DNA of 64,000 nucleotides from Syngnathus acus (Eukaryota; Chordata; Actinopteri; Syngnathiformes; Syngnathidae). The stretch lies in the NCBI RefSeq assembly GCF_901709675.1, contig NC_051097.1:10332039-10396038 (forward strand), in the 5' to 3' direction. Below, in pieces: positions 1 to 14,200 of the stretch. How positions within the stretch are numbered: position 1 is the stretch's first letter; every line of letters begins with the position of its first letter. The translations under genes and the position numbers were made by a program. Below the pieces are notes generated by a model, which saw nothing but the letters and a program-made list of their open reading frames with translations, searched no databases and was not told the origin of the DNA.

Positions 1-352
1 TGCATCCCAGTCGCGCGCGCGTTCGCGGCAAGCACTGCTCAATGGCCCGCTTGGCCCTGGCGCACAGTGGGTCCAGAGCACAATCGCAGTCCTCCAGATC
101 CGAGCCGCCGCGCGTCAGGTTGAGCTGAATCAGGGACGTCACGCAGTGCCTGGGACACGTTCGGCGCTCCCCGCTCAGCACCGATGCGCACGCGTGGGTG
201 TATTTCTCGTAGGCATAGAGGCACTCCGCCTCGCTGTGGCACTGCAGGATGGCCTTCCAGCACACGAGCCGCTTCTGGTTGTGCTTGTCGCCTACGCACA
301 GCCCAAGGACGAGGACCAACACGCCGCATCTCCACGCGGCTGTACTCTCCAT
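1..352 (-). CDS. gas1: Growth arrest-specific protein 1 (GAS1), N-terminal part, cut by window edge
   Basis: GAS1 is a GPI-anchored, GDNF-receptor-alpha-like surface protein that binds Hedgehog ligands and restrains the cell cycle. The reading frame starts at the ATG complementary to 350-352 and stays open to the window edge, about 117 residues. It opens with a hydrophobic stretch (VLVLVLGLCVG) that fits a signal peptide. The cysteine-rich GAS1 domain follows, with recognisable landmarks CWKAILQC, CVTSLIQLNLTR, LEDCDCA and RAKRAIEQCLPRT. Vertebrate GAS1 genes have no intron in the coding region, and none is seen here. The C-terminal second repeat and GPI signal lie outside the window. The spacer between signal peptide and domain is much shorter than in the human protein as I recall it. 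Whether this is gas1a or gas1b cannot be decided from this fragment. Identity is confident. Confidence 0.88.
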   Translation of the reverse strand, partial: MESTAAWRCGVLVLVLGLCVGDKHNQKRLVCWKAILQCHSEAECLYAYEKYTHACASVLSGERRTCPRHCVTSLIQLNLTRGGSDLEDCDCALDPLCARAKRAIEQCLPRTRARLGC

Positions 353-1301
353 CAGCGTGACGCGTCGTAACTTTCCCACAGCTAGGATACTCAATGTCCT
401 CACGGCTCTTCACTTTGAGCGTGTGCGCAATTTTCCAAACTGCTGCTCTCGTTTCACTTGATTTGTGTGCGTGTGTGTGCAACTTTAGTGCACTCTTATT
501 CCAACCTGTCGACTCCGATTGGACTTTAGCACTATGACATCACGATGGGCGGCGCCGTAAGCACAAAAATGTGTTGAGCGTTCCCCAATTTCCTTTATTT
601 ACTCATTGAATAAAATAAATAAAAGTGGCGCACCTGTAGTCTCTCGTGACATGGAAAATGTTGAGTTTTTTGCTTTGACTTGAGAGCAAAAATTTGAGAT
701 ACAAGCTCAACCAAATGTTTTGCTTTCTGGGTGGGAGGCTGAAACAGATAACTCACATTTACTTTCTACTTCCTTCCTTGCCCTCCCTGCGTATAAACAT
801 TGTGTAGCAAACATCTGCGAGCCATCCACATGGTTTGCTCCGTTCCCGACTGACTCACGCTCACTTTCCACGTCCACAAACGTTTGGCTGCCAAGTTTGA
901 AAAAAAAAGGCAGTAAAAATTCCATCAAGAAGGAACTTTTTGGCTTTCGACTGCCAAATTCCAGAGAGAGCACCGCCAGTAACGCGCTGCGATGTTATTT
1001 CAAAACCTCATTTCAATCTCACATGCTCGGTGGCCCGTTTTTTATGCGCTTGTAGTCCCGACTAAAGAATGGCGCAAAACCAGTGACAATCTTTTTTTAT
1101 CGAAACAAATCGAAGTGAAGTGAAAAAGTGACATGCGTCGTCGTTGGAATCTGCAATTCCCCAGAGGTTGTCAGCTTGCGGTTTCAGTGCGATCCAGGCG
1201 ATGAGCCGAAGAACCAGACTGTTTCATGAACATCAGGGTTATTATAGTTCACCAAACCCGACGGAATAACTAAAAAGAATTGGTGTAAAAGTAAACCCAC
1301 C
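353..1301. other. Intergenic region between gas1 5' end and fbp 3' end
   Basis: No coding exon is recognised here. The part next to gas1 should hold its 5' UTR and promoter. The part next to position 1301 should hold the fbp 3' UTR, which reads on the minus strand. A minus-strand AATAAA hexamer lies at 594-599 and could end a long fbp 3' UTR, but nothing else supports it. Confidence 0.5.
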
Positions 1302-3110
1302 TCATTTGTGATGCTTCTTATAGATGGCAATGTACTCCTGCACGTCATCGGGCGAGCCCAGCACCACGGGGACCCTCTGGTGGATGTTGGTGGGCTGGAT
1401 GTCCAGAATGTTGCCGGCCCCCGTGGTGGCCATGCCGCCCGCCTGCTCCACGATGAACGACATGGGGTTGCACTCGTAGAGTAGTCGCAGCTTAAAGACC
1501 ACAAAGAGAGAGAAACAGTTACAGCATGACTGTCATAATCCACCAGATGGCGCCATAGAAAGCACTCACCTTTCCTTTTGGGCTCTTGGTGTTGGCAGGG
1601 TATAAAAAGATGCCGCCGTACACCAACGTGCGATGGACATCTGCTACCATGGAGCCGATATAGCGGCTGCCGTATGGAGCAGAACCGTCCTGGAAAGACA
1701 GCACACAAATCAGTGGTGACATCACACCGCTGCTTATTTTGAGCTTGACGAGTGAGTTTAAAATATGATTAGCGTGTTTTATTGATTATTGTGAAAGGTT
1801 CCATTTACCTCAGGGAACTTTTTCTTCTGAATATATTCCGTCACATCAGGGTAAAAATGCTGAGCGTATCCTTCATTCAAGCTGTAGATTTTCCCTTTCT
1901 TCTTGATTTTTACGTCTCGATCCACCAGGATGAACTCCCCGATGGCCTGATGGAGAACTTCAAAATTAGAGTTTTTGCAAGACGGGAGCCACCACGGTCA
2001 CGGCTTTGACCTTACCGGGTCAAGCATGAAGCAGTTGACACCTTGCCCGGTAGACAGGACCAGCATGGTGGCGCTACCGTACAGAGCGTAACCGGCGGCG
2101 ACCAGGTTCCTCCCCGGCTGCAGGGCGTCCTTCTCGTTGGGCGCGTCGTCTGTGGTCTGCGGAGAGCACGGGATGACTTCATTGTATTAAACCCAAACTC
2201 CGAACATGACTTCAAATAGCATTTTAGAGTCACGCTAACCTTCTTGTAGATAGCAAAGATGGTACCAATGGAGACCAGACAATCGATGTTCGAGGAACCG
2301 TCCAGCGGGTCAAAGCAGACGATGTATTTGCCCTGAAAGGGAACAACGTCATGACTTACATCATTTTTTTTTTTTTACATCATTATTTGTCTTACGCTCT
2401 TGTCCGACTCGACGACGATAGCATGCTCATCTTCTTCGGACACCAGCACGCAGGAGCTGAAGGATGACTTGAGCATGTTGATGACCAGGTCGTTGGACAG
2501 CACGTCCAACTTTTTCACCTGGTCTCCCGTCACATTGGTGCTACCGGCGATACCGTACCTGCCAAAAAAGACCGGAGAACAGAACCTTTGACTATGCTGA
2601 TCGGGTAACTGCGAGTCTTTTTGTTGACACTGATAAAGGCCTGTCAGTGCAAAAAAAAAAGGAAGCCCCTCAACCCCCATTGTGAACTTTTGCCCGGGCT
2701 GAAGTACAAAATGCTACCTGTGCGCGCAAGCTAATTCTTACTGGCTGAGCTAATGTCACTTCATTCACTACCATTGACGACTATAGACGTCCTCACTAAT
2801 AAGACAATTCAGTGCATCCAAAAGTGCTACTAGTTGTGGAATCATTTTACGAGTGAGGACAAAAAGCATACTAGTACATTCTTTTCAAATCACTGACGAC
2901 AGAAAAGTCTCCAAATAAAAATAAATAAATCATTTCTCACAAGTTGGCGATGCCGGCCTTCCTGACAGCGGTGGAGATGGCTTTGACGGCCGTGCAGATG
3001 GAGTTGAGCAGGTTGGTGAGCTCGCCTGTTCCGTGGGCCTTCCTGCCCTCCTCCAGCACAAACCTGGTGAGGGTCAGCACGTTGGTGTCGAAGTCTCCCT
3101 TCTCGGACAT
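1302..3110 (-). CDS. fbp1: Fructose-1,6-bisphosphatase, complete, 7 exons, 337 aa
   Basis: The enzyme hydrolyses fructose-1,6-bisphosphate to fructose-6-phosphate in the cytosol, the controlling step of gluconeogenesis, and is inhibited by AMP. Coding exons in minus-strand order are 3110-2941, 2558-2396, 2332-2240, 2156-2016, 1946-1809, 1689-1570 and 1490-1302. All junctions are GT-AG, and the sum is 1014 nt (337 residues plus stop), the usual FBP length. The metal and substrate motif [11 protein letters not shown] starts near residue 118, the acidic cluster SEEDEH lies around residues 97-102, and the basic segment KIKKKGK is present. The start MSEKGDF leads into the N-terminal AMP-site helix region. 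Some positions look like human FBP1 (for example [13 protein letters not shown]) and others like FBP2 (for example STGQGV and a VQEY ending). The exact paralogue (fbp1a, fbp1b or fbp2) is therefore open, although the family is certain. The gene is divergent from trim23. Confidence 0.95.
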
Positions 3111-4186
3111 TTTCGCCGTCAGGTGCCGTGGACCTCGAATCAGGTGGAGTTGAAGTTAAAGGTGCGCGACAGAGCTGAGAGACAACAGAGAGGGGGGGCG
3201 GCGAGGCCATATGGGGGGGTGTGAGAGCGTGCCAGCCAATCACAAGTGACTTCACGTTCGAATGACCAAAGTTCAACAGATAATGTTCTACCTTTGAGGT
3301 GCTCAATGATGTTATTATATATTGCCGTCAAGACCAGAGCTGCCCTCTGAGGGAAACCACAACCACAATGCGGCCTGAGACAAAAAATGAATTTGACACC
3401 TCTTATTTAGGGTATTCAATTGAAGTGTTCTGTATTTTGTTTTGCTAACATGCTCAAGCATTCATTGTAAATGTGACAAAAAGAAGTGCTGACCTCAGTA
3501 TTTTAGCAAACAAAATTCCACTGTCAACTCCCCCTCCCAGTAGCAAATGTGCTCTGACACATTGATTCCCTGAACAAAGGCCAAGTTGGGACATTTTTAT
3601 TTAGGGCTGTACTCACTTTCATATACATAAATACAAGTTTTCCAAGTAACAAAAAGGGAGGTTTTTGCTTACTTGTGACGGAATCGCTGAGGGTGTCCGC
3701 CGAGGTTACCAAACTGACGTCTGCCAGACATGCACAAGAGGCCCGGAGTTGAACTTTGAACCCTCAAAGGCTTAAGCAATGCCAGATAGCAGTCACTGAT
3801 GCAGCTCGTTGCATTTTCTTGCTGGTTAATGATAAATGATGAAATTGAAAAGGCAAATAGAACAGCAGAATGTAAATCTATCAAATTGATTGTAGTTCAC
3901 AAATTGCCTCAAAAAGTATATAAAATGAAATAATGATGATCATGTCTCGAATTCCAAAATGTACTTAGCTGTCATTAAAAGGTGGGCCTGCTCACTGGAA
4001 AAATTAAACCCGTCTGAGAAATTCGGAAGTAGTTGAAAGACGAACGTTAATAAAGCGTTTTTTTAATAAAGAATTTGGTCGTAGATCAAATTGTCCTACG
4101 ATGACGTAGGTGAAACCCGGAAGTGTTGCGAGGCTGGCTCTGCGTACTCCGCGCATGCTCAGTAGGCTCGGCGCAGCTGTTCCGCA
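3111..4186. other. Divergent intergenic region between fbp and trim23
   Basis: No exon is recognised in this 1.08 kb. It must carry the fbp promoter and 5' UTR on the left and the trim23 promoter on the right. The left end (about 3160-3230) is rich in G and purines. The middle is AT-rich with no recognisable feature. Confidence 0.5.
4102..4158 (+). promoter_or_regulatory. Probable trim23 core promoter with CRE-like, ETS and NRF1-like motifs
   Basis: Just upstream of the trim23 start codon lie TGACGTAG at 4102-4109 (CRE-like), CCGGAAGTG at 4117-4125 (ETS) and GCGCATGC at 4151-4158 (NRF1-like). This combination is typical of TATA-less housekeeping promoters. The motifs are seen directly and their use is inferred. 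Confidence 0.5.
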
Positions 4187-7003
<2,817 letters not shown>

Positions 7004-7252
7004 CGTGGACGTCGCTGATCTGTGAACAATTACTTGAAGGTACACGTCGGAGGAGCCTTGAGTGTGCTTCTCCGAGTGGTATTGAAAGAGACCACAACCC
7101 GTCGGGCTGAACTTTATGCTTCAAACCAACGCCAATCCAGTAAACAAAGCAGGATATTAAGCATAGCAGATAAAAGCATTTTTTTTTTTGCCATTCTTCT
7201 ATTTTGGGGCCAGAAACACAATTGGCAATTTGGGCCTACTGGTGCAAAATGA

Positions 7253-7258
7253 AATAAA
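7253..7258 (+). terminator. Candidate proximal poly(A) signal of trim23
   Basis: AATAAA lies 250 bp after the trim23 stop codon. It is one of two candidates on this strand. Confidence 0.4.
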
Positions 7259-7602
7259 AGCAAATTGTAGGTTATTAAATAGCAGCTGATGTTTCTTGGG
7301 GAATTTTCTTTAGGTCTGTGCTTTCTGTTACAGAACAAAATTGTTTACTGATATTTATAGTTTTTTTTTTTTTGCACGTTTAAATTGGGCACTTGCTGTT
7401 CGCCGGCTCACCGTAGTTAGGCGGACAAACGTTCTACTGTCGACTTCCAGTATTAACGTCACGACTCTGGACGGTCTTGCGGAAAGCGTCGGATGATCTT
7501 AATAAGCCGCTGCCTCTTCGTGATGTAATGTGAACCCGTGACCCCTCCCTCTTCTGCCACTGACACTTTTTGTCGCCTCATTAAGGACACACAACCTTTG
7601 AG

Positions 7603-7608
7603 TTTATT
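7603..7608 (-). terminator. Candidate poly(A) signal of ppwd1
   Basis: The plus-strand TTTATT reads AATAAA on the minus strand, about 340 bp after the ppwd1 stop. No closer canonical hexamer was found on that strand. Confidence 0.35.
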
Positions 7609-7782
7609 CATTGCTATGTAATGTTTACTACTAAATAACAAATAGCTAAATGTCAGTGTGAAACGCCTTTTTCCGCATAGTTTGCAAAAACGTAGAAGCA
7701 CAACGCGCCTCAACACCTCTTGTTACCGTCTAACTCGATGACAGCTTTTTCTTTGTAAATTATTCCTATTGTGATGTTGTCA

Positions 7783-7788
7783 AATAAA
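7783..7788 (+). terminator. Candidate distal poly(A) signal of trim23
   Basis: AATAAA is followed by a GT-rich stretch (tggatttttgtttgtc), which fits a downstream cleavage element. If used, trim23 and ppwd1 3' UTRs would overlap. Confidence 0.4.
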
Positions 7789-7944
7789 CTGACTGACCAT
7801 AGTTGGCTGCATGTGGATTTTTGTTTGTCAACAAATTCAAGACCAAGTCTCCTTCACGCAATGTCAGAGTGAGTCAAATTATCCAACACTAAACGTACTG
7901 TTTAATATTTAACAATAAAACCTGTACAGTAAGCAGCCGCACGA

Positions 7945-10804
7945 TCATTTAATGGTGATGTTGATGATACTGATGTCCTCGTACGGCTTGTCCGTTTTGG
8001 GGTGAGCTTTGGAGTTGGAGATCCTCTGCACGGCCTCCATGCCTTTGATGCACCTTCCGAACACCGTGTGCTTGTTATCCAGCCAAGGCTGCCGAAAACA
8101 TGGAAGTGTATTTTATCCAAATTAGTGATTGTCTTGATGCAAACATAGTTGATAATAAATTCCTCTTGAATTGCCTGTAAAAGAAAACTACTTTTTGAAA
8201 AATACATGAATAGAAAAGGAGGATCTTGGCGCCATCTTGTGGCCAGGCCCTGGCTGAACTCACCGTGGGCACCACTGTGATAAAGAACTGCGAGCCATTG
8301 GAGGCAGGGCCAGCGTTGGCCATGCTGAGCGTGTATGGCCGATCGTGTCTCAGGGTGGCGTGGAACTCGTCCTCAAACTCGTTGCCCCAGATGCTCTCAC
8401 CGCCCATGCCGGTGCCCGTGGGGTCTCCGGTCTGGATCATGAAACCCTGAAGACACAAACCCAGTCTTGCTTCATGGCCATGACAACAGTATGGTTCTGA
8501 AAATGGTACAAACCTTGATGACTCTGTGGAAGATGTGTCCATTGTAGTAGCCGTTCCTGCTGTGAACACAAAAGTTCTCCACCGTTTTCGGGCACCTAGG
8601 AGAACGAGGAGGAGAGGTGAGAATTTGTTCCGACATCCGAAACGAGTCGTCAAAGTCGGTCACCCACTCTACGGGGAAGAGCTTGATGTGGATGTCACCC
8701 ATGGTGGAGTGAATGATGGCGCTGTCCGACACTCGTTTGGGGCCCTCGGCCTGCGTGGCGGCCATCACCTCCTCCTTGGAGGGCTTCTCGTTGAAGATGT
8801 CTCGGTCAGAGTCGGCGCTCTTGGTGTCCTCGGGTTCCCTCTTTGAGAACTTCACGACAAAATAAGTGTGAAAACCTCACTCGGCGTTCCCATCTGTAGT
8901 TTGTACGCACGTCTCACCATGTAGAATCGGTTCTTCTTGAAGGCCGTGCAGAACACGGTGGGGTCCGGTTCCACATTCTGTAAAGCGGGATTGTCTGAGG
9001 CCTTCATCTCCACGGTGGGTGCCACTTGCATGGCCTTTGCGACCCCCTGAAAGAGACTCAACTGGACCACGCGGATGTTCTCCTGCTTCCCAAGTATGCG
9101 CACACACCTGGGAGACCCCAAAAATTAATTTCCGACATTTGCTTCTTCTCCGCCTCATCTTCAGCTTGAGCACGCACCTATTGGTTTCCACATTGATGAC
9201 CTTGATGCCCAGCATGGTCCCGTACAGAACGAAATGGCCCGTCTCGTCAAAGATGATGTTGGTGAGTCGGATGCCGTCCACCTTCTCCAGCTCTCGTTCC
9301 ACCGCCATTCGACGGCCAAATTCCATGTCGGGCAGCTGCTGCCTCATCTGCTGCAGTTCCGTGAACATCTGGCACAAGCGACGGCAGCAATCATGAATAT
9401 GTGAAATAGCCGTACTAATTTATCCTACTGATTAATCTGGTAAAAATGTATTTTTCATTAACCAGAAATACCCTGGTTAGAACTTACCGTTAAGGATTCG
9501 TCAAACACTCTCATGAGTTTCCCCGTGAGAAAGCGGAAGATTCTGACTTTACGGTCAGACGCCATGGTGGCCATTTTCTTCCCGTCGGGGGAGAACACCA
9601 GGCTGGTGGGGTATGTTTTATGTTTGGCGAAGTCGTACAAATCCGTGTCCGTCTTGTATTGCCACTGCACGTGTTTCGGGAACTTGAATTCCGAGCGGAG
9701 CCCGGTCCAGTACTCCACCATCCCCGCTTTGTCGGCGGAGACGACCACTCGAAATTTGGCATTCAGCCGTATCTGCGACAGCGGCGAGGAGTGCATCTTG
9801 TCAAACATGTGGAGAGGCTCGCCGCTTCCTCGGCCGTCGTAGACAAAAATCTTGCCGGTGGATTTTTCCGAGCAGGCCACCGTGGAAATGGCATCTCCGG
9901 GATTGTAGATCCACTCACTTTGACCAGGGTGGAAGCTACAACAAAAAAGGGAAATGTAGAACTTCTTATGTCATCATTGCTTTCCGCCAGTTTCAACCGT
10001 GCGAACGACTGAGCGTACTTACCCCAACCTGAGCATGTTGATCATGTCAAAATTGACAACGTCAAAGACTTTCATGGCCTGGTCCTCCCCAACAGAGCAA
10101 AGGAGGGCACCATCAACACTGACCGAGATGCTCTCAATCACACCTGCACAGGAAGAGCGCACAAGTTGCAGGGTAACTCGTGCCGACACATTGCAAAGAG
10201 TTACAATATTTTAAAGAATTTCAAATCATAGCTTACCAAGATGACTCCGAAAGTGTTTGACAAACTCGATTCCCTCTGTCTCCTTTTTCTTCCAGAACTT
10301 GACATGACCGTCCTGACTGGCCGTGATGATAAAGTCTGTCCTTAAAAGCAAAAAGTAAATAAAATTCATGAGCATCCAGTGATGGACGTGCTTCCCCTAT
10401 TATAGATATGAACCTGAGATAGTTAGAGCAACAGGGAAACTTACTTGGAGCACACAATGTGGGTGATGACATCTCTGTGCATGTAGCTCTTTTCGTACAT
10501 GACAGCTGAAGGCAGGTTGTCCAGGTAGACGCGTTCATATTCCAGAACTGGGCAAAATAGTGAAAGAACAGCGATCATTTTACTCAGTTTCTTACAGCAA
10601 TCCTGGAATTTTTCTGACGGACGATTTTGGGTTCTTGCGCGTTAAAACGTTCTCATAGTTTGACAAAAAACACCAACCTTTCCTCTTCTTGGTCGTGGTA
10701 GCCTCGCTCGGCATGGGGCCGACCCATTCCTCATTTTCTCCGTCTTCATCCTGAGTTTGATCGGCTTTTCGCTTCAAATCCGCACCGTTTTCAGCTGCCG
10801 CCAT
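7945..10804 (-). CDS. ppwd1: Peptidylprolyl isomerase domain and WD repeat protein 1 (PPWD1), complete, 11 exons, 624 aa
   Basis: PPWD1 is a nuclear cyclophilin found in the spliceosomal C complex. Minus-strand exons are 10804-10678, 10547-10445, 10340-10237, 10143-10023, 9935-9488, 9368-9178, 9107-8918, 8849-8668, 8595-8514, 8446-8264 and 8088-7945, summing to 1875 nt. An acidic and lysine-rich N-terminus ([14 protein letters not shown]) leads into WD repeats over about residues 60-350. The cyclophilin domain runs from about residue 473 to the end. It has [37 protein letters not shown] and [11 protein letters not shown]; the active-site Trp is kept at residue 579, so isomerase activity is expected. 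The protein ends INITIK. It is head to head with cwc27 and tail to tail with trim23. Human PPWD1 is slightly longer (646 aa from memory), with the difference at the N-terminus. Confidence 0.96.
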
Positions 10805-11266
10805 TGTCGACGAGCTTCCGCCTTGTCCGGTCCGTCGTTGTCGTTCTTCCGTTAGGCGCGCAAATTCCCGGAACCTTCGTTGTTGCCACTGTTTTTTGGT
10901 GGGATGATTTTCACCGGGCACATAGGTCAAACCAACTCATCACTTTTATGGGTGGACCGAACTTGTTTTTCTTCCTTATAATGTATCCACTGCATGCGCA
11001 CCGAGATACCCATACACGCCAGTAAGACTGTGATTTACAATTCAAAAGGTTTTTTATTTGGGTGTAAATGCTGGATAAATAAAGTAGCAATAACTATAGC
11101 AATAATACGAACACCCCCACTAAGACAACGACGTAAACAACGCGATCACACCAGGCAGAGTAGCGGCGCTAATTATCCTCTATTTAATGCAGTAGCGTAA
11201 CAATTTGTACAATAAAGACGTAAAATTCCGCTCTAAAACCACTGTGAAACACCACTTGTCGTAAAA
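10805..11266. promoter_or_regulatory. Shared divergent promoter region of ppwd1 and cwc27
   Basis: Only 462 bp separate the two start codons, so both promoters and both 5' UTRs must fit here. TGCATGCGCA at 10991-11000 resembles an NRF1 half-palindrome. No TATA box is placed suitably for either gene. Bidirectional use is inferred from the spacing. Confidence 0.6.
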
Positions 11267-14200
11267 ATGAGCAATATATACATTCAAGAACCACCCACGA
11301 ACGGAAAGGTGAGCTAACTCCAACCTGTCGCATTTAACTTCAACTACGGCCTTTTCAAGTCAAATATGTTTAACCAGTCCACTTAACTTTTCGTTGAAGG
11401 TCTTGTTAAAGACCTCCGCGGGTGATATCGACATCGAGCTGTGGTCCAAAGAAGCTCCTAAAGCATGTCGGAACTTTGTCCAGTTGTGTATGGAAGGTAA
11501 ATAGTCACTCAATACCTGTCTGAAATCTTAACATTGACACAGTTGCTTAAATAATGACTTTTTACTCTCAAATGTGGCCCAAAGGTTATTACGACGGGAC
11601 AATATTCCACAGGGTGGTACCTGAGTTCATTATTCAGGGTGGAGATCCAACAGGGACGGGGACAGGAGGAGAGTCCATCTATGGGGGGACATTTAAGGTT
11701 GGAATACTTCCATGAAGTCTATCCAACTCAAAAATCTCAAGACTATTCACCATGACGTCACTTTTTATACCTCTAGCCACCTATTAGTTACAAACATTGT
11801 TCTTGAGATGTAATGTTTGTCTCTACCGCCCTCAGGATGAGTTTCACACCAGACTGCGCTTCAATCGAAGAGGTTTGGTTGCCATGGCCAACGCCGGGAC
11901 GCACGACAACGGGAGCCAGTTCTTCTTCACGTTGGCACGTGCCGACGAGCTCAACAACAAACACACCATTTTTGCCAAAGTGAGTTTGAAAGGGAGCTGT
12001 TCCTATTTGTGCATCCCTGACGTCTGACACAAACAAAAAAATTTTGCTTTCAGGTGACCGGAGACACGGTCTATAACATGCTAAGGTTAGCGGACGTGGC
12101 ATGCGATAACAACGAGAGACCTTTGAATCCCCACAAAATAAGAACTGCTGAGGTAGGATAATCAGCACCCTCAAATTGTTAGTGGTGGAAAATTGATGGA
12201 CGGATGGTTATTTTTTTAATTTTTTTTATAACTCTAGGTGCTGCACTGTCCTTTCGATGACCTTGAGCCACGTGAAACCAAAAAATCAAAGAAGGAAAAA
12301 GAAAAAGAGGAAGGAAAGAAATCACAGTCAAAAGCCACAAAGTAAGTCATCTTTAGTACCAGTTCACAACGGGTGGGTTCTGTTAACTTGCCTTGGTACC
12401 ACTGCATATATTTGTCCATCTCTGAAGGAACTTCAGTCTGCTGTCGTTCGGCGAGGAGGCCGAAGAAGACGAGGAGGTGGTCAATCAAGTCAGCCAGGTA
12501 GAGATGGCTGTTTTAAAGCATTACGTTTGTCCCCATCGATTCCTGACATTGTCGTTGTCTCCTCAGAGCATGAAAGGAAAGAGCAAAAGCAGCCACGACC
12601 TTCTGAAGGATGACCCCAGACTGAGCTCCGTTCCAGCTGTCGATAAGTAATATAATCAATTAGGACCTGACCGATTAATAAGAAGTAAGACTTCTGATGT
12701 GTTTTTATTTTTCTCTTTCCAAGAAAAGAGAAGACATCTGGCGATGAAGCAGAGGTAAGCCCATTTAAAGTAAAAAAAGAAGCTCATCAAATACCAATCC
12801 AAACATGTTCCCACAGGAGGACGATGAGCGCGAGAAAATGAGCGAGCTGGTTCGAGCCAAACTTACAAAAGAAAAAAGCGCGGGAAAAGCCGGCGAGTCC
12901 CAAGATGAATACGAGCGCGGGAAGAAAAGCAGCCGCAGGTACGTACGTCTACAACGCAGAGTGTAAAGTGTACTGAAAAACTACAACAGACAAGAGAATG
13001 AAATATTGTGGATTAAAACACACAAAAATCTCAAGCAAACCATATCAAAAAGAGGCTTTGCACTGTAAGGTAAGTCCCAGCTGGAGGCGCTGTTGAGCTT
13101 CACTTTGCGGAGTGCCTGATAAATTTGATCATGCCAAAGCTTTTGCTTACTTTGCAGAGTCTAAAATATTTTAGGTTTGATGTTCCAAAATATTTGTTGT
13201 TAATTAGCTTTAATGTGGAAATAAGCTCTCCCTTATGACAAAACATTTTGTTTTATACCAAATGGAAAATATTTTCGGAACATTACTCGGCCGCGCTGTT
13301 AATTACAATATTGCTGTCACGTAATTATAAAACACTGGATAAAAGTTAGTTGTTGGACTTCCCGCAGTAAATATTGAACAAATAATTCATATTAACATTC
13401 ATTTTTAAGAAAGTGTATTGTAGTCACAGTGCAATTGATGATGCCCTTGATTTTGGGCAAGGAGAGCCATTTAGGCGACGGCGGCGTAAAAACCATCCGA
13501 TGGGTACGAGAAAAACACAGCGTCCGTGACGCTTGTCTTGTCAACAGGTAGCCCTCGACATCACGCATCATCAAACCCGGCCCTCTCATTAGCGCTAATG
13601 GGATAAACTGCGCGGGCATGTGTGTGCGCACGCTTGACCGCCAGCCAGGTCCAGTGTAGTTTATTAAACACAAGCACAGATTGTTTTGCTACAAGAACTG
13701 TAACCCAACACAGTGGTTTGTCTTGGCAGGGCATCACAGAGCAGGCTGCAAGGTACACTGTTAGTCCTGCACAAAGGGGGCATTGTTTTAGGGAGGGGGG
13801 GGGTGCTCTATCACCCCACCGTCGATGCACTCGGGTCATCTCTTCAGCATCTACTGGAGACGCATTTCTCTAAAATTTGATTAAATATTAAGATTTTAAA
13901 ATAAATATTTACTCTTCCAAGTCATGGGTCCCGGGACTCAAAACATTTTCATCCGTCATATGACTTTGTTGTATTACATCATCGACAACATACAGAGTCG
14001 CTGACGGCACGCCCCGGGATCATCTGCATCCAAAGTGGGTCATCAGACATCACGCGCGGTCCAGCCAGGACCGCTGCGCCTTCGCCGGCTCCATTGGACC
14101 CGAGCCGACGCGCTCTCGCTCGCTGAGGCCTTGCAGAGATCCGCGAGTTATGCGGCCTGGTTTTTTAGTGCGTGTGTGTGCGCGCGCGCGTGTGTGTGTG

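Larger units (their letters stand above)
7004..7944. other. Convergent 3' intergenic region of trim23 and ppwd1
   Basis: No coding exon is seen. The interval holds the 3' UTRs of both genes, read from opposite strands, with AATAAA hexamers for each strand. It contains several T-runs and is otherwise unremarkable. Confidence 0.5.
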
